Assembly: GCF_959025735.1 (NCBI RefSeq)
Contig: NZ_CAUFJQ010000116.1
Location: forward strand, 1-5,119
Length of the DNA: 5,119 nt
Direction: 5' to 3'
Source of the DNA: an uncultured Streptococcus sp.
GTDB lineage: Bacteria; Bacillota; Bacilli; Lactobacillales; Streptococcaceae
The position numbers and the translations under genes are program-made. The notes under the pieces were generated by a model. That model was not told where the DNA came from. It saw only the letters and a list, made by a program, of their open reading frames with translations, and did not search any database. Every line of letters begins with the position of its first letter. Position 1 is the first letter of the stretch. Below are positions 1-5,119 of the stretch, piece by piece.

Positions 1-137
1 TTTTTCTTATTCTTATTTAAAAATTGTTCTCTCAGGCTAGCTACTCGGTCTTTTTTATTGATTCCACCTGTCGAATGTTTTTCGTGGAATCGTTGAACCT
101 GGGCCTTGCCCTTATCGTCTAGTTGGTATTTTCCCAT
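1..137 (-). CDS. Small basic hypothetical protein downstream of nrdD (3' end cut by window edge)
   Basis: The frame opens with ATG at 137-135 and stays open to the window edge, giving 45 residues without a stop. It begins MGKYQLDDKGKAQVQRFHEK and ends in a lysine-rich tail (NKNKK). By my count it has 9 Lys, 3 Arg and only 5 acidic residues, so it is strongly basic; it has no cysteine, membrane segment or signal peptide. The start is supported by an AAAAGGAAG Shine-Dalgarno at 149-141, which overlaps the nrdD stop codon region. Only 12 bases separate the nrdD stop from this ATG, with no terminator between, so it is almost certainly co-transcribed and perhaps translationally coupled with nrdD. 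From memory, S. pneumoniae has a similar tiny ORF of about 45-50 residues between nrdD and an acetyltransferase/nrdG pair, so the end is probably only a few codons outside. The function is unknown; a role with the anaerobic reductase is suggested by position only. Confidence 0.8.
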   Translation of the reverse strand, partial: MGKYQLDDKGKAQVQRFHEKHSTGGINKKDRVASLREQFLNKNKK

Positions 138-140
138 AAT

Positions 141-149
141 CTTCCTTTT
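141..149 (-). promoter_or_regulatory. Ribosome binding site of the small ORF after nrdD
   Basis: On the minus strand the sequence reads AAAAGGAAG, followed five bases after GGA by the ATG at 137. It directly abuts the nrdD TAG stop at 152-150, so ribosomes ending nrdD translation sit on this site. This supports translational coupling and the reality of the small gene. Confidence 0.7.
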
Positions 150-2360
150 CTAATCTGTCACTTGGTGTCCAGCTGATTTAATCGTGGACCCATTCATGTG
201 TTTGACCCGCGCAGCGATTTCCTTATGACGTCCATTAACCATCGGACGAGCTTGAGGGTTTCCTAGATAACCACAGGTCCGTTTGACCACATCAACCGTC
301 TTCGGATCGCTATTGCCACAGTTTGGACAAGCAAATCCGCGCTCAGTCGGTGTGAAATCTCCTTCAAAATCACACTTGTAACAACGGTCAATCGGCGTAT
401 TGGTACCGAGATAACCGACCCGGTCATAGGCATAATCCCAAACCGCTTCAAGGGCTTTTGGATTTTGTTGGAGCACAGGGTATTCACAATAGTGGATAAA
501 GCCACCAGAAGCTCCAGCTTCAGGATAAACTTTTTCAAAATCCAACTTCTCAAATGGCGTTGGGTTCTTACGAACATCGTAGTGGAAACTATTGGTGTAG
601 TATTCCTTATCTGTGATATCTGGAACCTGACCAAATTTCTCCGTATCCAGGCGACAGAAGCGGTCTGTCAAGCTTTCTGACGGTGTCGAATAGATGGAGA
701 AGTGGTAATCATACTGGTCAGACCATTCTTCCACGCGCGCTTTCATATCCTTGATGATATCGATCGTGAATTGTTTGGCTTCTGGATTGTGTTCCCAATT
801 TGGACCATAAAAGACGGTTGCGACTTCATAGAGTCCGATATAGCCAAGAGAAACGGTCGCTCTGCGATGACGGAAGAGCTGATCTACCTGGTCATACTTG
901 CCCAAGCGTTTCCCGAAAGCCCCATATTGGTAGAGAATCGGCGCATTAGCTGGTGTCGCTTCTTTGGTGCGTTCCACCCGGTAAACCAAGGCATCTTCAG
1001 CGATGTTCATCCGTTCATTAAAGATTTGCCAGAACTTCTCCTTGTCTCCGCCTGATTCCAAGGCAATCCGAGGTAAATTGACTGTCACAACCCCTAGGTT
1101 CATCCGGCCAGAATTGACTTCCACACCATTCTCGTCCTTCCAACCTTGAAGGAAAGAACGACATCCCATCGGCACCTTGAAGGAGCCTGTCAACTCGACA
1201 ATCTTGTCATAAGACAAAACGTCTGGATACATACGCTTCGTTGCACATTCCAAGGCCAATTGCTTGATATCATAGTTAGGAGTTCCAGGTTCTAGGTTGA
1301 GCCCCCGCTTGAGGGTAAAGATCAGTTTTGGAAAGATAGCGGTCCGATGTTCCGATCCAAGTCCCTTAATCCGGATTTCCAAAATCGCCTTTTGGATTTC
1401 CCGCTCGAAGCGATTGGTTCCAAGACCAAAGCCAAGCGAAGTAAAGGGAGTTTGCCCATTTGACGTAAAGAGGGTATTGATCTCATATTCCAGCGATTGC
1501 ATGGCATCATAGATATCTTTTTGAGTCTTGCTCCAAGCATAGTCCTCTTGCTTTTCAGGAAGTACCCACTCTTTGGCATCTGCCAAGTGTTTTTGGTAGT
1601 TCTTTTCTGCATAAGGGGCCAAGACTTCATCGATCCGGTCAGCTGAACAGCCCCCGTACTGACTAGAAGCTACATTGGCAATAATCTGCGAGATTTGTGC
1701 CGTTGCAGTTTGGATGGATTTAGGACTTTCTACTTCTGCATTCCCAATCTTAAAGCCATTTCTGAGCATGCCTTCAAAATCGATCAAACAGCAGTTGGTC
1801 ATCGGTGTATAAGGACTATAGTCCAAATCATGGTAGTGGATGTCCCCTTTTTGATGAGCATTGGCTACGTGTTTAGGCAACATTTTGAGACCAATAGACT
1901 TACCAACGATCCCCGCCGTCAAGTCCCGTTGCGTATTAAAGACATCGCTGTCCTTATTGGCATTTTCATTGACAACCGCTTGGTCCTTGTTGAGGAGTTT
2001 TCCAATCGTAAAGTTGATATCCGTCGCTTTTGAGCGCTCAAAATCCCGCTGAGTCCGATAAGTAATGTAGCTCTCAGCAATCGCATATTCATTGGCTTGA
2101 AGCAATTCATGTTCGACAACATTTTGGATCTCATAGATCTTCACGCCATTTGGAAAACGTTCCAAGATCTCTGCGATCACACGATCGACAATAGCTTCTA
2201 GTTTGGCTTCCATCACTGGAGTGAGAGAAGTCACTTCTTCTGTCGCCTTCAACAAGGCTTTATAAATTTTTTCAACATCGAATGGAACACGGCGGCCATC
2301 TCGTTTTTCAACAAAAATATCCGGGGCCATTCTCAGTTTTTCTTCTCTCAAGGTGATCAT
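150..2360 (-). CDS. nrdD: Anaerobic (class III) ribonucleoside-triphosphate reductase, NrdD
   Basis: Reduces ribonucleoside triphosphates to deoxyribonucleotides without oxygen, using a glycyl radical installed by the radical-SAM activase NrdG; cytoplasmic. Residue numbers are for the 736-residue protein starting at ATG 2360. An N-terminal ATP cone spans about 15-108 (FVEKRDGRRVPFDVEKIYKA), the allosteric dATP/ATP sensor. The catalytic barrel follows, with adjacent cysteines C190-C191 in TNCCLIDF and C400 in MGCRSFL as likely active-site thiols. Near the C-terminus are the zinc cysteines C660/C663 (CYKC) and C678/C681 (CPNC). The glycyl radical loop RTCGYLGNPQARP has G697 as the probable radical site. 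All key elements are intact, and the length fits my memory of about 735 residues for streptococcal NrdD. An in-frame ATG at 2381 would add seven residues (MKRGMFG) but has no Shine-Dalgarno, and GAGAGG lies inside that extension, ten bases before the ATG at 2360. The stop is TAG at 152-150. The small ORF follows 12 bases later; nrdG is expected beyond the left edge. Transcription is probably from the promoter at 2401-2428 under NrdR. Confidence 0.97.
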   Translation of the reverse strand: MITLREEKLRMAPDIFVEKRDGRRVPFDVEKIYKALLKATEEVTSLTPVMEAKLEAIVDRVIAEILERFPNGVKIYEIQNVVEHELLQANEYAIAESYITYRTQRDFERSKATDINFTIGKLLNKDQAVVNENANKDSDVFNTQRDLTAGIVGKSIGLKMLPKHVANAHQKGDIHYHDLDYSPYTPMTNCCLIDFEGMLRNGFKIGNAEVESPKSIQTATAQISQIIANVASSQYGGCSADRIDEVLAPYAEKNYQKHLADAKEWVLPEKQEDYAWSKTQKDIYDAMQSLEYEINTLFTSNGQTPFTSLGFGLGTNRFEREIQKAILEIRIKGLGSEHRTAIFPKLIFTLKRGLNLEPGTPNYDIKQLALECATKRMYPDVLSYDKIVELTGSFKVPMGCRSFLQGWKDENGVEVNSGRMNLGVVTVNLPRIALESGGDKEKFWQIFNERMNIAEDALVYRVERTKEATPANAPILYQYGAFGKRLGKYDQVDQLFRHRRATVSLGYIGLYEVATVFYGPNWEHNPEAKQFTIDIIKDMKARVEEWSDQYDYHFSIYSTPSESLTDRFCRLDTEKFGQVPDITDKEYYTNSFHYDVRKNPTPFEKLDFEKVYPEAGASGGFIHYCEYPVLQQNPKALEAVWDYAYDRVGYLGTNTPIDRCYKCDFEGDFTPTERGFACPNCGNSDPKTVDVVKRTCGYLGNPQARPMVNGRHKEIAARVKHMNGSTIKSAGHQVTD

Positions 2361-2370
2361 ACCAAACATG

Positions 2371-2377
2371 CCTCTCT
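2371..2377 (-). promoter_or_regulatory. Ribosome binding site deciding the nrdD start
   Basis: The minus strand reads AGAGAGG here, ten bases before the ATG at 2360-2358. The upstream in-frame ATG at 2381 has only AT-rich sequence before it, and the ATG at 2369 lies one base after GAGAGG, which is too close. The site therefore favours the start at 2360; the spacing is slightly long. Confidence 0.55.
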
Positions 2378-2400
2378 TCATTTATTTACATACAAGTTGT

Positions 2401-2428
2401 ATTATACCACTCCAAAAATAAAAATCAA
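2401..2428 (-). promoter_or_regulatory. SigA-type promoter of nrdD (extended -10)
   Basis: On the minus strand a perfect TATAAT lies at 2406-2401, preceded by TGG (extended -10 TGn). The -35 candidate TTGATT lies at 2428-2423, with a 16-base spacer. Transcription should start near 2394, giving a leader of about 33 bases to the ATG at 2360 but only about 12 to the ATG at 2381, which again favours the shorter protein. The -35 hexamer lies inside the proximal NrdR-like box, so a bound repressor would exclude RNA polymerase. Confidence 0.8.
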
Positions 2429-2438
2429 TATCTTGTGG
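2423..2438 (-). promoter_or_regulatory. Probable NrdR box, promoter-proximal
   Basis: The minus strand reads CCACAAGATATTGATT, matching the NrdR-type palindrome ACACAATATATTGTGT (as I remember it) at 12 of 16 positions, including the CACAA and ATATTG cores. NrdR is the zinc-ribbon/ATP-cone repressor that senses dATP/ATP and controls ribonucleotide reductase genes in most bacteria, usually through paired boxes. This copy contains the -35 hexamer of the nrdD promoter. Its sequence is repeated in inverted orientation at 2464-2479. Assignment rests on motif resemblance and on nrdD being the target gene. Confidence 0.7.
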
Positions 2439-2463
2439 TGAAAATTCTAAAAAACTTTCTAAA

Positions 2464-2479
2464 ACACAAGATATTGATT
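2464..2479 (+). promoter_or_regulatory. Probable NrdR box, promoter-distal
   Basis: The plus strand reads ACACAAGATATTGATT, matching the remembered NrdR consensus at 13 of 16 positions. It shares its core exactly with the proximal box but is inverted relative to it. Box centres (2471.5 and 2430.5) are 41 bases apart, close to four helical turns, so both would present the same DNA face. Paired, phased boxes are the usual NrdR operator design. The box lies only a few bases past the stop of the upstream membrane-protein gene. Confidence 0.7.
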
Positions 2480-2482
2480 TTC

Positions 2483-4321
2483 TTAAGAGCGTTGATAGAG
2501 TTTGAAATGACGGTATTTCTTCTCAACGAGACGATAATTTTCTTTGAGCAAGTCCTTCATATTGGAGGTCAACTCTACCTGATTGTTGACCACAATATAC
2601 TTAGGTTCAGACCGATCGATTTGTTGGATCACATTGGTCCGATTTTCATTAATTCCCAGATAAGACGTCGGAGTCAATAAGGCAGAAGCTGCCAAACGAT
2701 CGCTTTCTTGATAGAGAGTAGCTGTCGTATCCCAAGCATAGATGGTATCTTTCGACTTGGTGTGATTTTTAATGTAGCTGGCAATAGCACTCCGTTCACT
2801 GGATTGACCAGACTGAAGCACAACATCTTGAACCACCGGATTCGCCAACAGGTAGACAAGGGCTACTAGCGGTAAGAAAACTTGGCTCGTAAAGTAAGCG
2901 GCCCAAACTTCCTTGTTTTTCTTCTTCCGACCACGACGTTCGATCCCATCGTTTTCTTCCCCATCTCGTGAGAACCAGATCGCAAACAAAGGAAGAACAA
3001 ATGGCAACATCGGTAACAATTGGTAAGCTCCCTGTTCAGGAAGACCAATCGACACAATGAGGACCACCAAGCTACCTGCCCATCCCATAAAGCGGAAGAT
3101 CCGGCGAGCACTGCTATTTTGCTTCGTAAAGGACATCAAAAAGGCAGAGACCAGACCAAAGGCGAGCGCCAATAGTCCATAATAAATGGCATTACTGAAG
3201 GTCTGTCCATTGCTAAAATTCAAGGCATTAAAGACATAGGTCACTTGGTTAATGGCATAACCAAAAGTCTGATTCAAAACGGTGATATAGCCAATTGGAT
3301 AAAAGACGAGTGAAAAACCAAGGAGAGCTGCTAGCAGTTGATAAAAGCCACGCGCCCATCTCTTCTGCTTGATATTAAAGGCTGTTAATCCAAGGAAGGC
3401 CAACAAATAAAACAGGGCACTGGTCATCGGATCAATCAAGAAAGCCACAGCAGCAATCGCACCATAAAGGATAAAGCCTTCGTCCTTACGATGCCCAATC
3501 AGATAAGCCAAAATGAAATTCATGCTGGCAAATAGGATTGGAAGACTAAAGAGAGTCACATAAGTTCCTCCAAAACCAAGGCCTAGCACCAAGAAATAAA
3601 AGAGTAACTGGACATTCTTCGCTGTATCTTTATCAGACACCAGCAAGCGCACAACCCGATAGAGGTAAGTCCCCGCAAAGAAGAGGGCAATCGCTTGGAG
3701 GATCATCAAGATCCAATATCCACCAGCTAAACTTCCCAACCAGTTTATTGCATAATAGAGCAGACCATTGGTTCCGTAAAAATCACCAAACGGTACTTGA
3801 CCCTTGGTCATTGCCCAGCCAGCATACAAGTTTTGCGATTGTTGATTGGTGGCAAAACGGGTTAAAAATGGCACCCCGACATGCAGCAAACTAATCAAGA
3901 GACTCAACACAAAAGGAATCGCTAGGGGCACTGGACGCTTAGCTTGACGACGGATCGGCTCAACTGCCACATTCGCTTCTAGCTCTTCCGTATTCTCTTC
4001 TACCTTAGATGCTTCCGCTTTTGCCGCTTCAACTCCCGCCTTACGCGAACGACGACTCATCCGACTGAGCGTTTGCTCCGCTTCCTGTTCAGATTCTTGT
4101 GTAGGTTCTGCTACTGCTTCTGGCTTGGCATCACTAATTTCCTCTGATGCCTCCATTGCAACCGGCTCCTCCAAGACTTCTGCCTGCTGGCTATGAGTCG
4201 GCTCTTCTTCACGAAAGACTGATTTATCTAGCACTTCGCGAATTTCACGTGTATCCTGAAAACTGTCTCCCACGTGAAGCCCTAACTTTTTCGAAGTCAT
4301 TTCTTGCTCTTTTTCGCTCAT
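2483..4321 (-). CDS. Polytopic membrane protein with GT-C glycosyltransferase-like architecture and acidic N-terminus
   Basis: A 612-residue integral membrane protein of unproven function. Residues 1-130 are a hydrophilic, Glu-rich, low-complexity region, probably cytoplasmic and disordered, interrupted by a basic patch (SRMSRRSRK, 86-94). About ten membrane segments follow, at roughly 132-153, 200-224, 236-257, 259-276, 283-298, 299-316, 325-349, 376-398, 411-449 (two) and 472-494, with a Lys/Arg-rich cytoplasmic loop at 461-470. The C-terminal 115 residues look extracytoplasmic (IASYIKNHTKSKDTIYAWD, then PKYIVV). A long first outer loop containing A-x-x-M-x-x-G-x-x-P-F-x-D-F (170-181) and a C-terminal outer domain of this style are typical of the PMT/ArnT-like GT-C superfamily, whose members move sugars from polyprenyl-phosphate donors. 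The acidic pair usual at the start of that loop is absent (ATNQQSQ, 157-163), so activity is uncertain. The start is supported by AAGGA about seven bases upstream. It has its own promoter and appears monocistronic. From memory, S. pneumoniae carries competence-induced ccs4 at this locus; homology is not verified. Confidence 0.9.
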   Translation of the reverse strand: MSEKEQEMTSKKLGLHVGDSFQDTREIREVLDKSVFREEEPTHSQQAEVLEEPVAMEASEEISDAKPEAVAEPTQESEQEAEQTLSRMSRRSRKAGVEAAKAEASKVEENTEELEANVAVEPIRRQAKRPVPLAIPFVLSLLISLLHVGVPFLTRFATNQQSQNLYAGWAMTKGQVPFGDFYGTNGLLYYAINWLGSLAGGYWILMILQAIALFFAGTYLYRVVRLLVSDKDTAKNVQLLFYFLVLGLGFGGTYVTLFSLPILFASMNFILAYLIGHRKDEGFILYGAIAAVAFLIDPMTSALFYLLAFLGLTAFNIKQKRWARGFYQLLAALLGFSLVFYPIGYITVLNQTFGYAINQVTYVFNALNFSNGQTFSNAIYYGLLALAFGLVSAFLMSFTKQNSSARRIFRFMGWAGSLVVLIVSIGLPEQGAYQLLPMLPFVLPLFAIWFSRDGEENDGIERRGRKKKNKEVWAAYFTSQVFLPLVALVYLLANPVVQDVVLQSGQSSERSAIASYIKNHTKSKDTIYAWDTTATLYQESDRLAASALLTPTSYLGINENRTNVIQQIDRSEPKYIVVNNQVELTSNMKDLLKENYRLVEKKYRHFKLYQRS

Positions 4322-4386
4322 TCTTTTTCCTTTTCTTCGCTATTCCTCTGCTCTTTCCTTTTAGAAAAAAGCCCATTATCTTCTCT

Positions 4387-4415
4387 AGTATACCAAATTC
4401 TGCCGACCATGTCAG
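4387..4415 (-). promoter_or_regulatory. SigA-type promoter of the GT-C-like membrane protein gene
   Basis: On the minus strand, CTGACA (4415-4410; 5 of 6 to TTGACA) is followed by a 17-base spacer and TATACT (4392-4387; 5 of 6 to TATAAT), with TGG immediately before it as an extended -10. The expected transcription start is near 4380, giving a leader of about 60 bases to the ATG at 4321. It lies downstream of the cls terminator, so the gene has its own transcription unit. No operator could be named with confidence. Confidence 0.85.
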
Positions 4416-4438
4416 CCTCTTGCCACATAGTCCTATGG

Positions 4439-4470
4439 AAAAAGAGTCAGGCATCTCGATTCCTGACTCT
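4439..4470 (-). terminator. Intrinsic terminator after cls
   Basis: In the minus direction AGAGTCAGG (4470-4462) pairs perfectly with CCTGACTCT (4451-4443) around a 10-base loop, followed by a run of T (4443-4439). It begins 19 bases after the TAA stop of the cardiolipin synthase gene. On the plus strand the hairpin is followed only by GATTTTCGTTTTT, so termination should work mainly in the minus direction. Confidence 0.9.
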
Positions 4471-4489
4471 GATTTTCGTTTTTATACAT

Positions 4490-5119
4490 TTACAACATCG
4501 GTGCGAACAATTGCATAATTTCCTTGATTAAGCTTTGGTGCCATGTAAAGCGGAAGGTATCCTCTGTAATTTCTTGAGACACTTCAAAGATATGGTCAAA
4601 GTCCTCACGAATCTTTTTCAAGGCAGGCGTCCGATACATCCAGACAGCATTTTCATAGTGATGGACCAAACTGCGGTAATCAAAGTTAATCGACCCTACA
4701 ACCGCCATTTCATCATCGGCAAGAACTTGCTTGCTGTGGACAAAACCAGGCGTGTACTCATAGATTTTCACACCAGCATCCATCAGATCCAAGTAAGCCC
4801 CACGCGTAACAATTTGGATCAATTTTTTATCCGGAATATGCGGGGTCACGATCCGAACATCCACCCCACGAAGGGCCGCATTGCGGATATCTTCTGTCAA
4901 ATCATAATCGATGATCAAGTAAGGAGTCGTGATATAGACGTAATCAGTCGCTAGGTTGATCATATTTTGATAGACCGTCTTTCCGACCTGCGACTTGTAA
5001 ATCGGCTTTGGTCCACTCCCATAGGGAATGTAAAGCCCTTCTCCTTCGACAGCCTTGTTTTCAATATGGTAGCGGTCAAAATCCTCGATTTCCCCACGGT
5101 TGATGTACCAGTTCATGAG
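4490..5119 (-). CDS. cls: Cardiolipin synthase, C-terminal part (5' end outside window)
   Basis: Membrane enzyme of the phospholipase D superfamily that joins two phosphatidylglycerol molecules into cardiolipin and glycerol. The window holds the last 209 codons plus TAA (4492-4490); the frame stays open to the edge, so the Met at 5116 is internal rather than a start. Counting from that Met, the fragment has the inter-domain linker and then the second catalytic HKD motif, HSKQVLADDEMAVVGSIN (H127, K129, D134, G141, N144; DNA about 4738-4685), followed by FDYRSL, typical of the family. The first HKD motif and the N-terminal membrane helices should lie right of the window, because family members are about 480-510 residues. 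The C-terminus (LIKEIMQLFAPML) looks natural and complete. A strong terminator follows, so no read-through into the next gene is expected. The clsA-type assignment rests on the motif and linker; the substrate was not tested. Confidence 0.93.
   Translation of the reverse strand, partial: LMNWYINRGEIEDFDRYHIENKAVEGEGLYIPYGSGPKPIYKSQVGKTVYQNMINLATDYVYITTPYLIIDYDLTEDIRNAALRGVDVRIVTPHIPDKKLIQIVTRGAYLDLMDAGVKIYEYTPGFVHSKQVLADDEMAVVGSINFDYRSLVHHYENAVWMYRTPALKKIREDFDHIFEVSQEITEDTFRFTWHQSLIKEIMQLFAPML

Larger units (their letters stand above)
2421..2481. repeat. Perfect 17-bp inverted repeat with 27-bp spacer upstream of nrdD
   Basis: Arms AAAATCAATATCTTGTG (2421-2437) and CACAAGATATTGATTTT (2465-2481) are exact reverse complements around a 27-base AT-rich spacer. 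The distal arm begins one base after the stop codon of the upstream gene (TAA at 2485-2483). Two overlapping readings are possible: a pair of NrdR operator boxes (preferred), and an RNA hairpin followed by TTTTTATTTTT on the minus strand that could work as a weak terminator for the upstream gene. The stem has only 4 GC pairs of 17, and the loop is long. Confidence 0.9.

Noticed and set aside
465..1055. Open frames of 71 and 117 codons on the plus strand inside nrdD
   Set aside because: They lie wholly antisense to a highly conserved gene, have no convincing ribosome site or recognisable domain, and are shadows of nrdD codon usage.
1297..2052. Further plus-strand frames of 63-112 codons inside nrdD
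   Set aside because: They are antisense to nrdD with overlapping alternatives in two frames and no family resemblance.
2435..2680. Plus-strand 81-codon frame starting in the nrdD regulatory region
   Set aside because: It is mostly antisense to the conserved C-terminal domain of the membrane protein, has no ribosome site, and its start lies within the operator repeat.
4245..4376. Possible leader ORF starting at ATG 4376 and overlapping the membrane-protein start
   Set aside because: The inferred transcript starts only about four bases before this ATG, so no ribosome site is available; the codons are Lys/Arg runs from the purine-rich leader. A regulatory upstream ORF is not excluded but is unsupported.
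4439..4470. Bidirectional terminator serving a plus-strand gene
   Set aside because: No plus-strand gene ends here, and the plus-side tail is interrupted (GATTTTCGTTTTT).
4147..4518. Plus-strand frame of 123 codons over the cls/membrane-protein spacer
   Set aside because: It crosses a terminator and a promoter of the other strand and is antisense to the low-complexity acidic region, whose reverse complement naturally lacks stops.
1..5119. Mobile element, CRISPR, toxin-antitoxin or defence system
   Set aside because: No transposase, integrase, direct-repeat array, tRNA or paired small genes were seen; composition and gene content look like uniform streptococcal core chromosome.

Overview
This window looks like chromosomal core DNA of a low-GC Gram-positive coccus, almost certainly a Streptococcus, probably an oral viridans type. 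The grounds are protein resemblance, gene order (a cls-like gene, a membrane protein, nrdD, then a tiny basic ORF) and the style of the promoters and Shine-Dalgarno sites. As I remember it, S. pneumoniae has a very similar order. All genes lie on the minus strand, so the biological reading direction is from high to low coordinates.

Layout in the direction of transcription: (1) 5119-4490 is the C-terminal part of a cardiolipin synthase of the phospholipase D family, ending in a clear intrinsic terminator at 4439-4470. (2) A spacer of about 170 bp holds that terminator and a strong SigA-type promoter (4387-4415). (3) 4321-2483 encodes a 612-residue multi-pass membrane protein with an acidic, probably disordered N-terminus and a GT-C glycosyltransferase-like architecture; its usual acidic catalytic pair appears to be replaced by Asn-Gln. 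(4) The spacer from 2482 to 2361 contains a perfect 17-bp inverted repeat whose two arms each resemble an NrdR box. The proximal box covers the -35 of an extended -10 promoter. (5) 2360-150 is nrdD, the oxygen-sensitive glycyl-radical ribonucleotide reductase, with ATP cone, active-site cysteines, zinc site and glycyl radical loop intact. (6) Twelve bases after the nrdD stop, a very small basic protein gene starts and runs off the left edge. The activase gene nrdG is expected further left but is not in the window.

Functionally, the left half is the start of an anaerobic dNTP-synthesis operon, apparently repressed by NrdR when dNTP/dATP levels are high. The right half is envelope biology: cardiolipin synthesis and a polytopic GT-C-like protein transcribed from its own promoter. 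I see no mobile element, CRISPR array, tRNA or rRNA and no sign of recent transfer. The most notable points are the symmetrical NrdR-like operator pair, the apparent loss of the acidic motif in the GT-C-like protein, and the conserved tiny ORF behind nrdD.
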